From assembly GCA_015680685.1 (NCBI GenBank), contig MNCI01030754.1, positions 520,981-584,980 on the forward strand: a stretch of 64,000 nt of DNA. Reading direction: 5' to 3'. Shown here piece by piece: positions 23,890 to 33,120 of this stretch; position 1 is the first letter of the stretch; each line of letters starts with the position of its first letter. The stretch comes from Gnetum montanum. Taxonomy: Eukaryota > Streptophyta > Gnetopsida > Gnetales > Gnetaceae. The notes under the pieces are model-generated. The model was not told the origin of the DNA. It made no database searches and saw only the letters and a list, made by a program, of their open reading frames with translations. A program made the position numbers and the translations under genes.

Positions 23890-24010
23890 TATAAAATGAG
23901 GTGTTAGCTTAGTGGTAAGATTCTTCACTTAATAACCCCAAGTCACAAGTTTGATTCCACTAGATAATACTAAGGTATAAGTTTTTTAAAAAAATATTGA
24001 TGTAATACAA
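23890..24010 (+). mobile_element. tRNA-derived SINE copy 1, inside LINE-1
   Basis: Box A-like TTAGCTTAGTGG (23904-23915) and box B-like AGTTTGATTCC (23948-23958) form an RNA polymerase III promoter of tRNA type. A tail containing TACTAAGGTATAAG and a T/A-rich end follow. Two further copies lie at 47428 and 47715 in the same orientation. The spacing fits a tRNA-like head, but there is no tRNA cloverleaf, so this is a SINE and not a tRNA gene. Confidence 0.6.
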
Positions 24011-24480
24011 AATTCAAAACAAGCTTAGAAACTTGTTACAAAGAAAGTTTTAGAGAAATGACAAAATGAGGCATAAATATAAAAAAGCTTAAGTTTTACT
24101 AGTAAAAATTTAGAGGTAGTAGATATGATGAAATAAAATATCCATAACAACATAATTAGCAAAGTAAGAATGGAATACCATCTCCAAGTTAAAACTAGAA
24201 GATGGAATAGTAAGTAGCGTGAAGACAGAATGTGTTGTTTGTCTTTAGTTCAAGCAGTAGAAGATGAGTAACATATATTATTAAAGTATTGTGTAACAAA
24301 TTTCTTCAAAAGAAAATCATAAATCTCTAGTTAGTCTTTGTATAAGCTATTCAAGCTATTAGCATTAGTTCTAGGGAATTATATAGAAGATGTGTTCAAG
24401 TTACATGGACATTGGATGCATATAATATGCTTAGGATTTATTAATAATAATGTATTTTTCAAAAGTTCATTTGCATAACA

Positions 24481-24611
24481 AATTCACAAACATAATAAAG
24501 TATCAATTTCAATAACATACTTAAATGCATTAATGTGGCTCAATTTAGGTTCTTACAAGAACCTTAACAAACAAGAAGAAACATATACTAAATTAGATCT
24601 AGAATGATATT
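24481..24611. other. Short spacer before E7
   Basis: AT-rich, no gene. Contains the small palindrome AGGTTCTTACAAGAACCT (24547-24564). It ends ATATT directly before the E7 LTR; the matching target duplication cannot be checked because the right E7 LTR is truncated. Confidence 0.5.
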
Positions 24612-24736
24612 TGATGGGATGCGATATCGTAGCCGTCGCAATATCGCATCCCTTGTGATATCGCATACGTGATATCACGTCCTCCCCTGCGATATCATGT
24701 ACACGATATCGCGGTGTGTCGTCATATCTATAAATA
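24612..24736 (+). promoter_or_regulatory. E7 LTR promoter with clustered GATATC palindromes
   Basis: Six GATATC or AATATC cores (GCGATATCGT, GCAATATCGC, GTGATATCGC, GTGATATCAC, GCGATATCAT, ACGATATCGC) occur within about 100 bp directly upstream of TATAAATA. The right LTR keeps five in the same place, and related motifs occur in the U3 of E8 (39900-39940, reverse) and E10 (47870-47930). Dense repeats at this position suggest an enhancer or a binding site for a dimeric factor; which factor is unknown. Confidence 0.55.
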
Positions 24737-25441
24737 AGAGGTGGCTCTCCCTTGTTTCCTCATCCTAGGCTAGATAATAGGGAAACTCTGGCAGATTGAT
24801 CACTCTAGAGATAGAATATTTTCCATGTGCCTACAGTAGGAGTCCCAAAGTGAACGGATCTTTATTCAAGCAAACATTGTACCTGAACACAAGTTTGTGC
24901 ATGGCAATAAAGACGAGCTTCTTGGATAAACCTTGCAGTGCATGGAATAGAATTTTATTATTGTTATTTATTACTTGTTATTTCTTACCTATTATTTACT
25001 GTTTTCCTTCTCAACCCTTCTCTCCTAGTCAAGTGCCTTAGTACGACCTCTTCGAGCACGTGCGTTACACGTGGTGATCCCAACAACGATTAGCATTTGG
25101 TAGCCACGGTTGCATCAATTCAGGGTGTGTACGGTAAGTGGGAATGGATGCTGATGCTGGTAATTTAGACTTAGTTCATTAGTTAGAGTTAGTAATTAGT
25201 TTCTCAATCCTTCACCTTAATATCATAGGAGATAAAAACATAAAAAGCATAAAAATCATATACCTTGGACTTACTTAACCATACACTGTGACAATTACAA
25301 GTAAGTCTGGGAAGACAACGAATAATTAACCCTAAGTGTTTCATGGGGCGTGTAGGCACTTAGTCTGCGGAGTTCGACCAAATTGCGCATGCTATGCTCG
25401 TATTCGTATGGTTGAGTGTAGGGGTATCTCACCACTCATCA
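24612..25441 (+). repeat. E7 left LTR
   Basis: 830 bp, TGATGGGATG at the start and CACTCATCA at the end. U3 carries six GATATC-like palindromes in its first 110 bp, followed by TATAAATA at 24729-24736. Transcription probably starts about 30 bp further on, in the CT-rich stretch near GGCTCTCCCTTG. Repeated TTGGTAG/CCCAACAAC motifs lie near 25075-25110. Confidence 0.9.
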
Positions 25442-25461
25442 TTGGCGCCGTTGCTGGGGAC
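25442..25461 (+). other. E7 primer-binding site, tRNA-Asp type
   Basis: TTGGCGCCGTTGCTGGGGAC directly follows the LTR. From the second base it matches TGGCGCCGTTGCCGGGGA, the complement of the plant tRNA-Asp 3' end, with one mismatch. It is the best-preserved PBS in the window and primes minus-strand DNA synthesis. A tRNA-Asp primer is common in Athila-type elements. Confidence 0.85.
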
Positions 25462-25585
25462 TAAGTGTTTGTGTGCTGAATAGAACATAGGATATCACTC
25501 ACATCGTTGGGAGCCTAAACGAACCTTTGGGTTAATTAAAAGAAAAATTATATAACGGTAAATTAGCACACCGAATTAAATCACA

Positions 25586-26416
25586 ATGTCTTCTTCTCAT
25601 AAGAGCAACTCACCACCTAAGGACCATACATGAAATAGTCGGCAATCAAAAACACATAACTGAAATTAGCCAAGTCCTCAAAAATACCGGATAGTCTATA
25701 CTCATCCCAATGAGTATATTCCCAACTTCACCTTTATCCTCCATCAAGACATGCTTCTCCATGCTCTAGCACAGATTGGCATGACACAACTTTATGTTCA
25801 ATACGTTGCAACAGATTTTGACTCAAGGGATTATTATCCTATAGCCACACAACATATGAGGGACTCAAGGCAGGAGAGCCAACATACACTGTTTAAGGGC
25901 AAAGGCCTGCACGTCCTTAGCGAAATAGGAGATGATGAACCCATTATAACAGGTTCTCTATCAAATGATGTTCCCCCTCCTAACGATGGTGAGGAGGTTG
26001 GGTATCAGAACCTACGATCAACGATACATAACACTGGTTCTGACCCCCATGAACGCCAACTGTTCACAGAGGGAACAACAATTCATAACAAGGATGGGCA
26101 CTTAGATCACCAACATGATCGGGGCCAAAGCCACAGAAGAGAAGGTAGGAAACATCGTCATGGCAATGGTTCTCCTTCTTCTTCTCCTTCATCTCATCAT
26201 TCACCCTCTCCTTCCACATCTGGGCACAACCATCATAAACATAACGGTGAGGATAGAGATAGGCAAAATGAGAGACCTTGACGAGAGAGTTGAGAGAGAG
26301 GACAAGGGCACGAATGAAGGGAAAGTAGGGAACAATGAAGACATCATAGGTGTCATGAAAGAGATGATCATGAAGAGCCCCTACTTGCCACCCAAAGTAT
26401 GCTCGACATAACGGAG
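25586..26416 (+). pseudogene. E7 gag, N-terminal part
   Basis: Begins ATGTCTTCTTCTCATAAG (MSSSHKSNSPPKD) with an early stop. Then THPNEYIPNFTFILHQD leads into an open stretch from 25751 (MLLHALAQIGMTQLYVQYV) to 26281. Compared with E8 and E11 about 22 codons are missing after FILHQD. The region ends in a Ser/His/Arg-rich stretch (SPSSSPSSHHSPSPSTSGHN). The next part continues RC-wise in 26456-26418 because of a misassembly: the true downstream words EAVRIPTRHLRDSR are found on the minus strand there. The capsid core is absent from the assembly. Confidence 0.8.
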
Positions 26417-27163
26417 NTCGGCTGTCTCTTAAATGCCTTGTTGGAATTCTTACAGCCTCCGTTATGTCGAGCATACTTTGGGTGGCAAGTAGGGGCTCTT
26501 CATGATCATCTCTTTCATGACACCTATGATGTCTTCATTGTTCCCTACTTTCCCTTCATTCGTGCCCTTGTCCTCTCTCTCAACTCTCTCGTCAAGGTCT
26601 CTCATTTTGCCTATCTCTATCCTCACCGTTATGTTTATGATGGTTGTGCCCAGATGTGGAAGGAGAGGGTGAATGATGAGATGAAGGAGAAGAAGAAGGA
26701 GAACCATTGCCATGACGATGTTTCCTACCTTCTCTTCTGTGGCTTTGGCCCCGATCATGTTGGTGATCTAAGTGCCCATCCTTGTTATGAATTGTTGTTC
26801 CCTCTGTGAACAGTTGGCGTTCATGGGGGTCAGAACCAGTGTTATGTATCGTTGATCGTAGGTTCTGATACCCAACCTCCTCACCATCGTTAGGAGGGGG
26901 AACATCATTTGATAGAGAACCTGTTATAATGGGTTCATCATCTCCTATTTCGCTAAGGACGTGCAGGCCTTTGCCCTTAAACAGTGTATGTTGGCTCTCC
27001 TGCCTTGAGTCCCTCATATGTTGTGTGGCTATAGGATAATAATCCCTTGAGTCAAAATCTGTTGCAACGTATTGAACATAAAGTTGTGTCATGCCAATCT
27101 GTGCTAGAGCATGGAGAAGCATGTCTTGATGGAGGATAAAGGTGAAGTTGGGAATATACTCAT
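25710..27163. repeat. Perfect 707 bp inverted duplication, probable assembly error
   Basis: 25710-26416 and 26457-27163 are exact reverse complements as far as I can read, giving identical open frames on opposite strands. The second arm, with 39 extra bases, is bounded by single Ns at 26417 and 27164. Both arms carry the same private deletion after FILHQD. The extra bases 26418-26456 read on the minus strand continue gag properly. The simplest explanation is that one contig was placed twice, once inverted, filling a gap where the gag core should be. Confidence 0.85.
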
Positions 27164-27164
27164 N

Positions 27165-27840
27165 CCATTATGATCATCCCAAGGGATGTTGTCCAATCAT
27201 CTCACATCTATAAGAGTCTGGGGTGTATGCACTTAATCTGAGAATTAACCAACAACAAACACCCCGAAGGTTACCTTATCCTCAAGGTAACCCAAGGCAG
27301 TTCCACCAACCATTGACGTATTATCCAAGTGGAACTCCACCACAACCCATTAGATAGCATCAGCAGTGGTAATACCCACAGTCATGGGGGATGCCACTGT
27401 CGAAACAACAGTACCCTTACTGGTAACCAGACCCATATGGATATTATGTGCAACAGCCGGTTTCTCCAAGTGACTCTATGGGTCACACAACTCCCCAAAC
27501 TCACTACCAAGTTCGGGAGTACTTTAGGGGGACTCCTTCTCCTCCAGGAGGCACCCCACATACTTACCATCCTCACACTCCATCTATACATCTTCCACCG
27601 ATAGTTCCCACAAAACCTCCTGCTCCAACAATGCAAGGGAAATTTCCTACTCAACCGTAGCAACATCACGCTGCGAGAGCTATAAATATTTAACCTACTT
27701 CTGACAACTGTAAAAAGAAAAGACATTTCTTCAGAACCAAAACCCCAGAAAAACTCTCGCAACAACAAGCGGTTGAGACCACAACCACTCCTCCACCAAA
27801 CAAAACTTCTGAGCACCCTTCAATCCAACAACAGAGCTGT
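27165..27840 (+). pseudogene. E7 gag, zinc knuckle to proline-rich C-terminal part
   Basis: Starts directly after the single N with HYDHPKGCCPIISHL, the second half of the CX2CX3HX3C knuckle. It continues PRRLPYPQGNPRQFHQPL and YYPSGTPPQP, then a stretch rich in Pro, Tyr, His and Gln (TYHPHTPSIHLPPIVPTKPP). The first half of the knuckle and the capsid core are lost in the assembly gap. Few stops; this is better preserved than in the other copies. Confidence 0.75.
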
Positions 27841-28640
27841 ACACATACAGTTATGTTAACGCATACCGTAACTGACTAGATCAAGGTAGGCCACCTTCCC
27901 AAGAAACTATCTGACCTTGGGAGCCCCTTAATCTATCTACAAATCACCGAGAATGAACCACATAAGGCTCTTCCTGACTCAAGTTCTGGAGTCAATTTAA
28001 TATCATAAGAGATGTATCAAGCCTGGAACCTGCCCCAACTTAAGAAAAGCAACATCCAACTGGAGCTAGCTGACCAGTCCATCACCATTTCCTTAGGATT
28101 GGTGGAGGACATTGTTACCATTATGTGTGGTTGGTCCTACCCAGCTGACTTCCTAGTGATAGAAGTTAACAGCAACAACAGGGGCTTCCCAATTATAATG
28201 GAAAGGCCATGGCTAAGTACAGTAGGTGCGTACCTAGGGATCTACGATCTTTCCTTGCAGATATCTAAGATAAATATTTATGGAAAGATCGAGAAGAAGA
28301 AAGTTCTGTGCATCACATACAATAACTCAGAGGGTGATGACATGGAAGAATGTTCAGCATCTCTTCCATGTAATCAGTGTGCCTAGGAAATACAAATTCA
28401 AAGGTGCCTATATGTAGCAACCACACTAGTAGTAGACACCCTGTGGTTGACAGCTACTAGGAAGAGCAAACTAATATGTACAGAACGAATTAAGGAAACT
28501 CATGCTAACAATGAAGGCATAGATACATTGGAATATGAGCATCGCCAACTTCCACCTCTTAATCTAAGAACATCAGTTGGGAGAAGTTGGGCACTTCTAC
28601 GAAATTCAAATAGACGTTTAGTATTTCGGATCTCTCCCTT
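27841..28640 (+). pseudogene. E7 protease and pre-RT linker, joined to the integrase end
   Basis: VGHLPKKLSDLGSPLIYLQI leads to the aspartic protease site, which reads DSSSGVNLIS at 27976 instead of DSGSGVNLIS: the Gly of the DSG triad is Ser. The rest of the fold is intact to 28386 (MYQAWNLPQLKKSN, VTIMCGWSYPADFLVI, LGIYDLSLQISK). The linker (LEYEHRQLPPLNL) then joins FRISPLQFSHAGDGHLC, the C-terminal end of integrase in E11. Protease would have cut the Gag-Pol precursor; here it is probably inactive. Confidence 0.75.
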
Positions 28641-28701
28641 ACAATTCAGTCATGCGGGAGATGGCCACCTATGCTAACCATTGGAGGCCCTCAGTTCTTT
28701 T

Positions 28702-28890
28702 TAGTTTTTTTTTTACACGTTTTTTTTGCACGTTTTTGTTTTACACGTTTTTGTTTTACAAGTTTTTTTTTACACATTTTTGTTTTACACGTTTTTGTTT
28801 TGCACATTTTTGTTTTACACGTTTTTTTTTCCACGTTTTTGTTTTACACATTTTTTTCTTACACATTTTTGTTTTACAAATTTCTTTAAC
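28702..28890 (+). repeat. T-rich minisatellite in the E7 3' region
   Basis: About eleven imperfect units of the type ACACGTTTTTGTTTT, 14-18 bp each, followed by a TG dinucleotide run at 28935-28951. The equivalent place in E11 (near 57820-57845, reverse) has about one unit, so the array expanded after the copies diverged. Open frames through it that encode Phe-rich peptides are artefacts. Confidence 0.85.
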
Positions 28891-28985
28891 TTTTCTTATT
28901 TTTATTTTTCAACATCATTATACTTTTTCATTTTGTGTGTGTGTGTGTGTGTGATCCATCATGTAAGTTTGTCACCCAATAAGTG

Positions 28986-29021
28986 NNNNNNNNNNNNNNN
29001 NNNNNNNNNNNNNNNNNNNNN
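28986..29021. other. Assembly gap of 36 N
   Basis: Thirty-six consecutive unknown bases just after the minisatellite and TG repeat, a place where short-read assembly often fails. The true length of missing sequence is unknown. Confidence 0.95.
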
Positions 29022-30741
29022 GCATGAACTATTTTCATATTGATTGTTAATGTTTGGTTTTTACCTTTAAGTCATGATGTTGATACTAAGGTATGTTTCT
29101 TTTGATATGGCAGGCAATGAGTTCACTTCATCCATCCATCCACCAGTTTCTATGGTCTCTCTCAGCTTGGAAATGTACAGTCCCCTTCATAATAAGAACC
29201 TTAACGAATCAGTGACTGGGCATTTCTCAAACTAAAGAAGGACTCAAGGTTTGAAAAGGGTGTGACTTCAAGGGAACTTGATGCTTTTGTGTTGGCCATT
29301 CTCTTGGGTGCTTGGATGTTTTCTTCTTGAGTTTTCTTGCCGCTTCGATGTTACCCAATTATCAAGAAGTTGAGCAATAAAAATAACAAATTCTTTGCAT
29401 GGTGTGGTTCTCATGCATAAAAACACAAAACAAAAAAAGAGAAAATAGAGAGTGAGAATTCAAAGCACATCCCTTAGACAAAATAATTCCTTGGGCTACA
29501 AGCACTGGTTATGGAACCAAAAATGTTCCCTCTAACTAAGGCCCTCCTCACTTCCCATTCTCTCCTCCTTGTTTTGTCGAAATGGTGGTGACTCTTGGGG
29601 GAAGCATTCTTGTTATTCAAGGGGATGGATTAACCAGATGCATTGATGCGAAGTCACTGGATGTGGTTGGTTTGAGGCTGAAGTTGGAATGAGATTTGCC
29701 AAATCACATTAATCATGAAACACACAAGGGGCTATGCACCACCTTGTTCTTGGGATTCCATTCCATTCTCTTCTCTCCATCATTCTCTCCATTATTCACC
29801 TCATTTCCAATTGTATCATTAGTGTATATTTTGGTAAATACATTGGTTTCTTTTTGGTAAATTCTTATGGTTAAGACTTTAACTCTTGTTCCAAAGGACA
29901 TTCCCAGAGCCTATGAACTCTCTGAATGTGGGTTTGTCAGGGCTTTAAGGGAATGAGCCTGCTTTGGGGAGGACCCACTAACATTCCTATTTGGTGCACC
30001 AATTAAATTCTTTCCCTTAACATTTTGCAATTAATTTTATTTTTTTCATTTCCATCTTGACATCCATTTCATCGATGCTATAGTTGTCCCTTTTTATCTA
30101 TCTTTCTTGTTCCTTTCTCTTTCTCCATTCTAACGCTACTAGAGGTTCATGATTAGTCATGGGGGTACGGGGCCTGATTTTTCTGATTTTTTTGATTTTC
30201 TCCTAGCCCTGATTTTTTCAATTTTTTCCTAACCCCTACACTTTCGATAGTCATCATTAATATATCTCCATATCCGTATTATCCATACCACAACCTAGCC
30301 AATGGACTTACACAAAAGCAAGGTATCAATTACATGATGATTCAATTACCCTTGCTAATATAAGACTGTGTTGTGTGTGCAGATGGCGATCATGCAACAA
30401 CGGATTGGATCTAGAGGGAACGCTTGGAATGGAGTAGCGCTGAAACAGCTATGCAAGGAGCAAGATCGATGGTGCGCTTACGGATGGACAACGAAAGGCA
30501 CAGTCTTGGCGTTGGCAGCAACAACACTTCTTCTCTTCTTCTCTCTTCTCTTTTCTCTCAACTGCCAAATAAGGCCTGATGTCAATGTAATAAGGTGTTC
30601 ACCCTTGTTTTCATGAACACCAGTTTTGTCAAGTCTTGTAATGATGATCCGTTCACATGTCATCCCATTAGTTTCCATTTGACTCAATAATCCCATACCT
30701 TCTCGATATTATTGTAATGAACTCGAGGATGAGTTTTCATT

Positions 30742-30755
30742 TAGTCATGGGGGTA
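30742..30755 (+). other. E7 polypurine tract
   Basis: TAGTCATGGGGGTA lies immediately before the right LTR (TGATGGGATG). The purine core TGGGGG would prime plus-strand DNA synthesis. The same sequence occurs at the matching place in E4, E6, E10 and E11 with small changes. Confidence 0.75.
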
Positions 30756-31280
30756 TGATGGGATGTGATATCGCGGCCGTCATGATATCGCATCCCTCGT
30801 GATATCGCATATGCGGTATTGCATCCTCCTCTGCGATATCGCGGTGCACCATCATATCTATAAATAAGAGGTAGCTCTCCCTTATTTCCTCATCCTAGGC
30901 TAGACAGTAGGGAAACTCTAGCAAATTGATCACTCCAGAGATAGAATATTTTCCATGTGCCCATAGTAGGAGTCCCAAAGTGAATGGATCTTTATTCGAG
31001 CAAACATTATACCTGAACACAAGTTTGTGTACGGAAATAAAGACAAGCTTCTTGGATAAACCTTTTAGTGCATGGAATAGGATTTTATTATTATTATTTA
31101 TTACTTGTTATTTCTTACCTATTATTTACTTTATTCCTTCTCAACCCTTCTCTTCTAGTTAAGTGCCTCAGTACGACCACTTCGAGCACGTGCGTTACGT
31201 GTGGTGATCCCAGCAACGATTAGCGTTTGGTAGCCATGGTTACATTAGTTCAAGGTGTGTACAATAAGTGGGAACGGATG
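30756..31280 (+). repeat. E7 right LTR, truncated
   Basis: Matches 24612-25145 of the left LTR, including the GATATC cluster and TATAAATA (30859-30866). It stops at GGGAACGGATG (31280), where E8 sequence and a templated filler begin. About 300 bp of the LTR, including its 3' end, is missing. Confidence 0.9.
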
Positions 31281-31353
31281 AATAGATTGAGAAACATGAA
31301 CAGTGACATGAAGTGATAGACTCAAAGTTCCCGATGAATAGATTGAGAAACAT
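31277..31353. repeat. Junction of E7 and E8 with a 21 bp direct repeat (filler DNA)
   Basis: GATGAATAGATTGAGAAACA plus T occurs at 31277-31297 and again, identically, at 31333-31353. The second copy sits in sequence that aligns with the E11 3' region (near 56100), so it is the original. The first lies exactly at the breakpoint joining the truncated E7 LTR to E8. This is the signature of templated filler copied from a nearby strand during end joining. Confidence 0.7.
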
Positions 31354-33120
31354 ATTACAGCATCGGTGTTCATAACCATTGTGGTGAACATTGTACATAG
31401 ATGACATCCAGACCCTCATTTGATAGCTTGAAGAGAGAGAGAGAGAGAGAGAAAAGGAAAATGAGGCGTGTTGCTACCACTGTCAAAATTGTGCACACCA
31501 TTGTTCATTCATGGCCACATGATCAAGCTTGTTCCTTGTGTAAATGTTCCAGCTCCAGTCCATCCTGAGTGCTCCCTTCTATCCCAGTCCATTGTTCATG
31601 TGATCACCATCTACACACACAACAAAGTCACAAATTAGCAAGGATAGACAAGATATAATGTAATTGATACCTTGCCTCAATATGAAGCACATTAGCTAGG
31701 TTGTGGGTATGGGAGATATTGGGTTAGAGCTTTATAACTGATGACTACCCAAGGTGTAGGGGTAAGATAAGTAATGGAATGGAAAAATTTGTGACAGGGC
31801 CCCCACAACTAAGAGCAAAACTCTGGTAGCAATACGGTGGAAAACTTAAAGAATAAGAAAGATGAGAGAAATAACAATGGTGAAGCTAATAAAATAGAGA
31901 TAAAAATGGATGTCATTGATGGGGTGAAACAAGAAATAGTTGATTGCAAGAAATGTTTAAGGGAAAGAGCTTAACAATTGCACCAAAAAATGAATGCCAG
32001 TGGGTCCTCCCCAAAGCAGGCTCATGCCCTTTATGCCCTAACAAACCTACAAACCAAAGAGTTCGTAGGCTCTAGGAATGACATATGGAAATAATGGTTA
32101 AGAACTTACCCACAAGAATTTACCAAAGAATAACAATGCATCAACCAAGATATAGACTAATCGTAAAATCAGCAATGAGGTGGAATATGGAAAGCAATAC
32201 GGAAAGAGAGAATGGAATGGAATGGAATCCCAAAATCAAGGTTGTGTAAAGTCCCTTATGTAGTATGTGATTAAGGTGACTTAATAGTATTCATTCCAAA
32301 TCCTGATTTAACACTAACTACATCCAGTGACCTCTCATTAATATACTTGACCAATTCATCCTCCTAAAGCAACAATAATGTGTCCACAAAGCACCACCAT
32401 TCCAACAAGAGAAAGAATAGAGAAGTAGGAAGCTAGAAAAGGGCCTTAGTTAGAGGGAACCTTCAAGCATGGGTAACATGTCTTTCTAGTGCCATAACCA
32501 ATGCTTGTAGCCCATGTTTCTTTATTATGTCTAAGGGGTGTGCTTTGAATTCTTATTATTTTTATTTTTTATTTTTTGCGTGAGAACCACACCATGCAAA
32601 GACTTATCTGATTTAGTTGACTTCCCAATATTGGTCAATAGTGGAATGGTGGAAAACTTATGGAAAACATCCAAGTACCCAAGAGAATAGCCAACACAAA
32701 TGCATCGAACCCCTTAAAGTCACACCCTTTTCAATCCATTTAAATCTTTCCTTGGTTTGAAGAATACCAAGCCATCAATTTATTAATAAGTTTACTTAGG
32801 ACAAGGGACATTTACATTTCCAACACATAGGGAGACCATAGAGTTGTATGGATGAATGGATGATGTGGAATCATTGCCTATTTTTTCAAAAGAACCCATA
32901 TCTTAGATCAACATTGAAAATCAAAGGTAAAAGCCAAACATTAGTAATCCACACTATTATAATACAATCCATCATCATGAGCACTTATTATATGATGAGT
33001 GAGAGTAGATCAAACAAAATATAATAGAGAAAGGAATAGTAAAAATGTTAACAATGGTGTAAAACAAAAACAAGAAAATATGAAAAATGTGTAAGAAAAA
33101 AAAAGACAAAGAAATTGAGG
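31281..33120 (-). other. E8 3' non-coding region
   Basis: Reverse complement of the family 3' region. It contains a GA repeat (31432-31452) and the conserved block (AGTGGGTCCTCCCCAAAGCAGG, 31999-32020). It aligns throughout with 56080-57880 of E11. No coding frame is conserved between the two copies. Confidence 0.75.

Larger units (their letters stand above)
20840..24480 (+). mobile_element. LINE-1: RTE-type non-LTR retrotransposon, heavily decayed
   Basis: Across many stops and frameshifts the plus strand reads SWVEGYNFCVISQVGF, STVDHLVTLKYYIEQAKEK, IDFTKEFDSIMIEQL, LTLFGFSIDELEEWI and LLIFANDVALIA, in the order of the reverse transcriptase of plant RTE-like LINEs. The catalytic FADD reads FAND (23202-23216). 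Near 24180-24290 MEYHLQVKTRRW, REDRMCCL and VEDE*HILLKYC match the cysteine-bearing C-terminus of that clade. The upstream part (20940-21500) is shared with LINE-2. A SINE sits at 23890-24010. The endonuclease domain is not recognisable, and the 5' end appears truncated. Confidence 0.75.
28641..30755 (+). other. E7 3' non-coding region
   Basis: About 2.1 kb between the end of pol and the right LTR. It holds a T-rich minisatellite (28702-28890), a TG repeat (28935-28951), a 36 N gap, the conserved block CCTGCTTTGGGGAGGACCCACT (29958-29979), an inner TAGTCATGGGGGTA at about 30154-30167 and the terminal polypurine tract at 30742-30755. Short open frames such as 30368-30616 have no recognisable domain and are not conserved as coding between copies. 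Confidence 0.75.
24612..31280 (+). mobile_element. E7: youngest-looking gypsy copy, lacking RT, RNase H and integrase
   Basis: Has the left LTR, a near-perfect PBS, gag, protease, the pre-RT linker, a 3' non-coding region, a clear polypurine tract and a right LTR truncated at 31280. The LTRs look roughly 90% alike over the shared 525 bp, closer than the E2 pair. Between about 28575 and 28620 the sequence jumps from the linker to the end of integrase, removing RT, RNase H and integrase. The gag is disturbed by a probable assembly error (26417-27164), and 36 unknown bases occur at 28986-29021. E8 joins it tail to tail. Confidence 0.85.

Noticed and set aside
26064-27122. Identical open frames on opposite strands (136, 98 and 176 codons)
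   Set aside because: They are the two arms of the artefactual inverted duplication in E7 gag; only the forward 25751-26281 frame corresponds to real gag sequence.
25710-27163. A natural long palindrome or hairpin RNA precursor
   Set aside because: Zero divergence, single Ns at both ends of one arm and the missing gag core fit a misassembly better than a biological hairpin.
28652-29043. Phe-rich open frames in three frames
   Set aside because: All three frames are open because the T-rich minisatellite lacks stop codons; no domain and no conservation in E8 or E11.
30368-30696. Overlapping frames on both strands near the E7 polypurine tract
   Set aside because: No domain, no conservation as coding in E8 or E11; part of the 3' non-coding region.
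31432-31452. GA repeat as a regulatory element
   Set aside because: A simple dinucleotide run; E11 has only a short interrupted version, so no function can be inferred.
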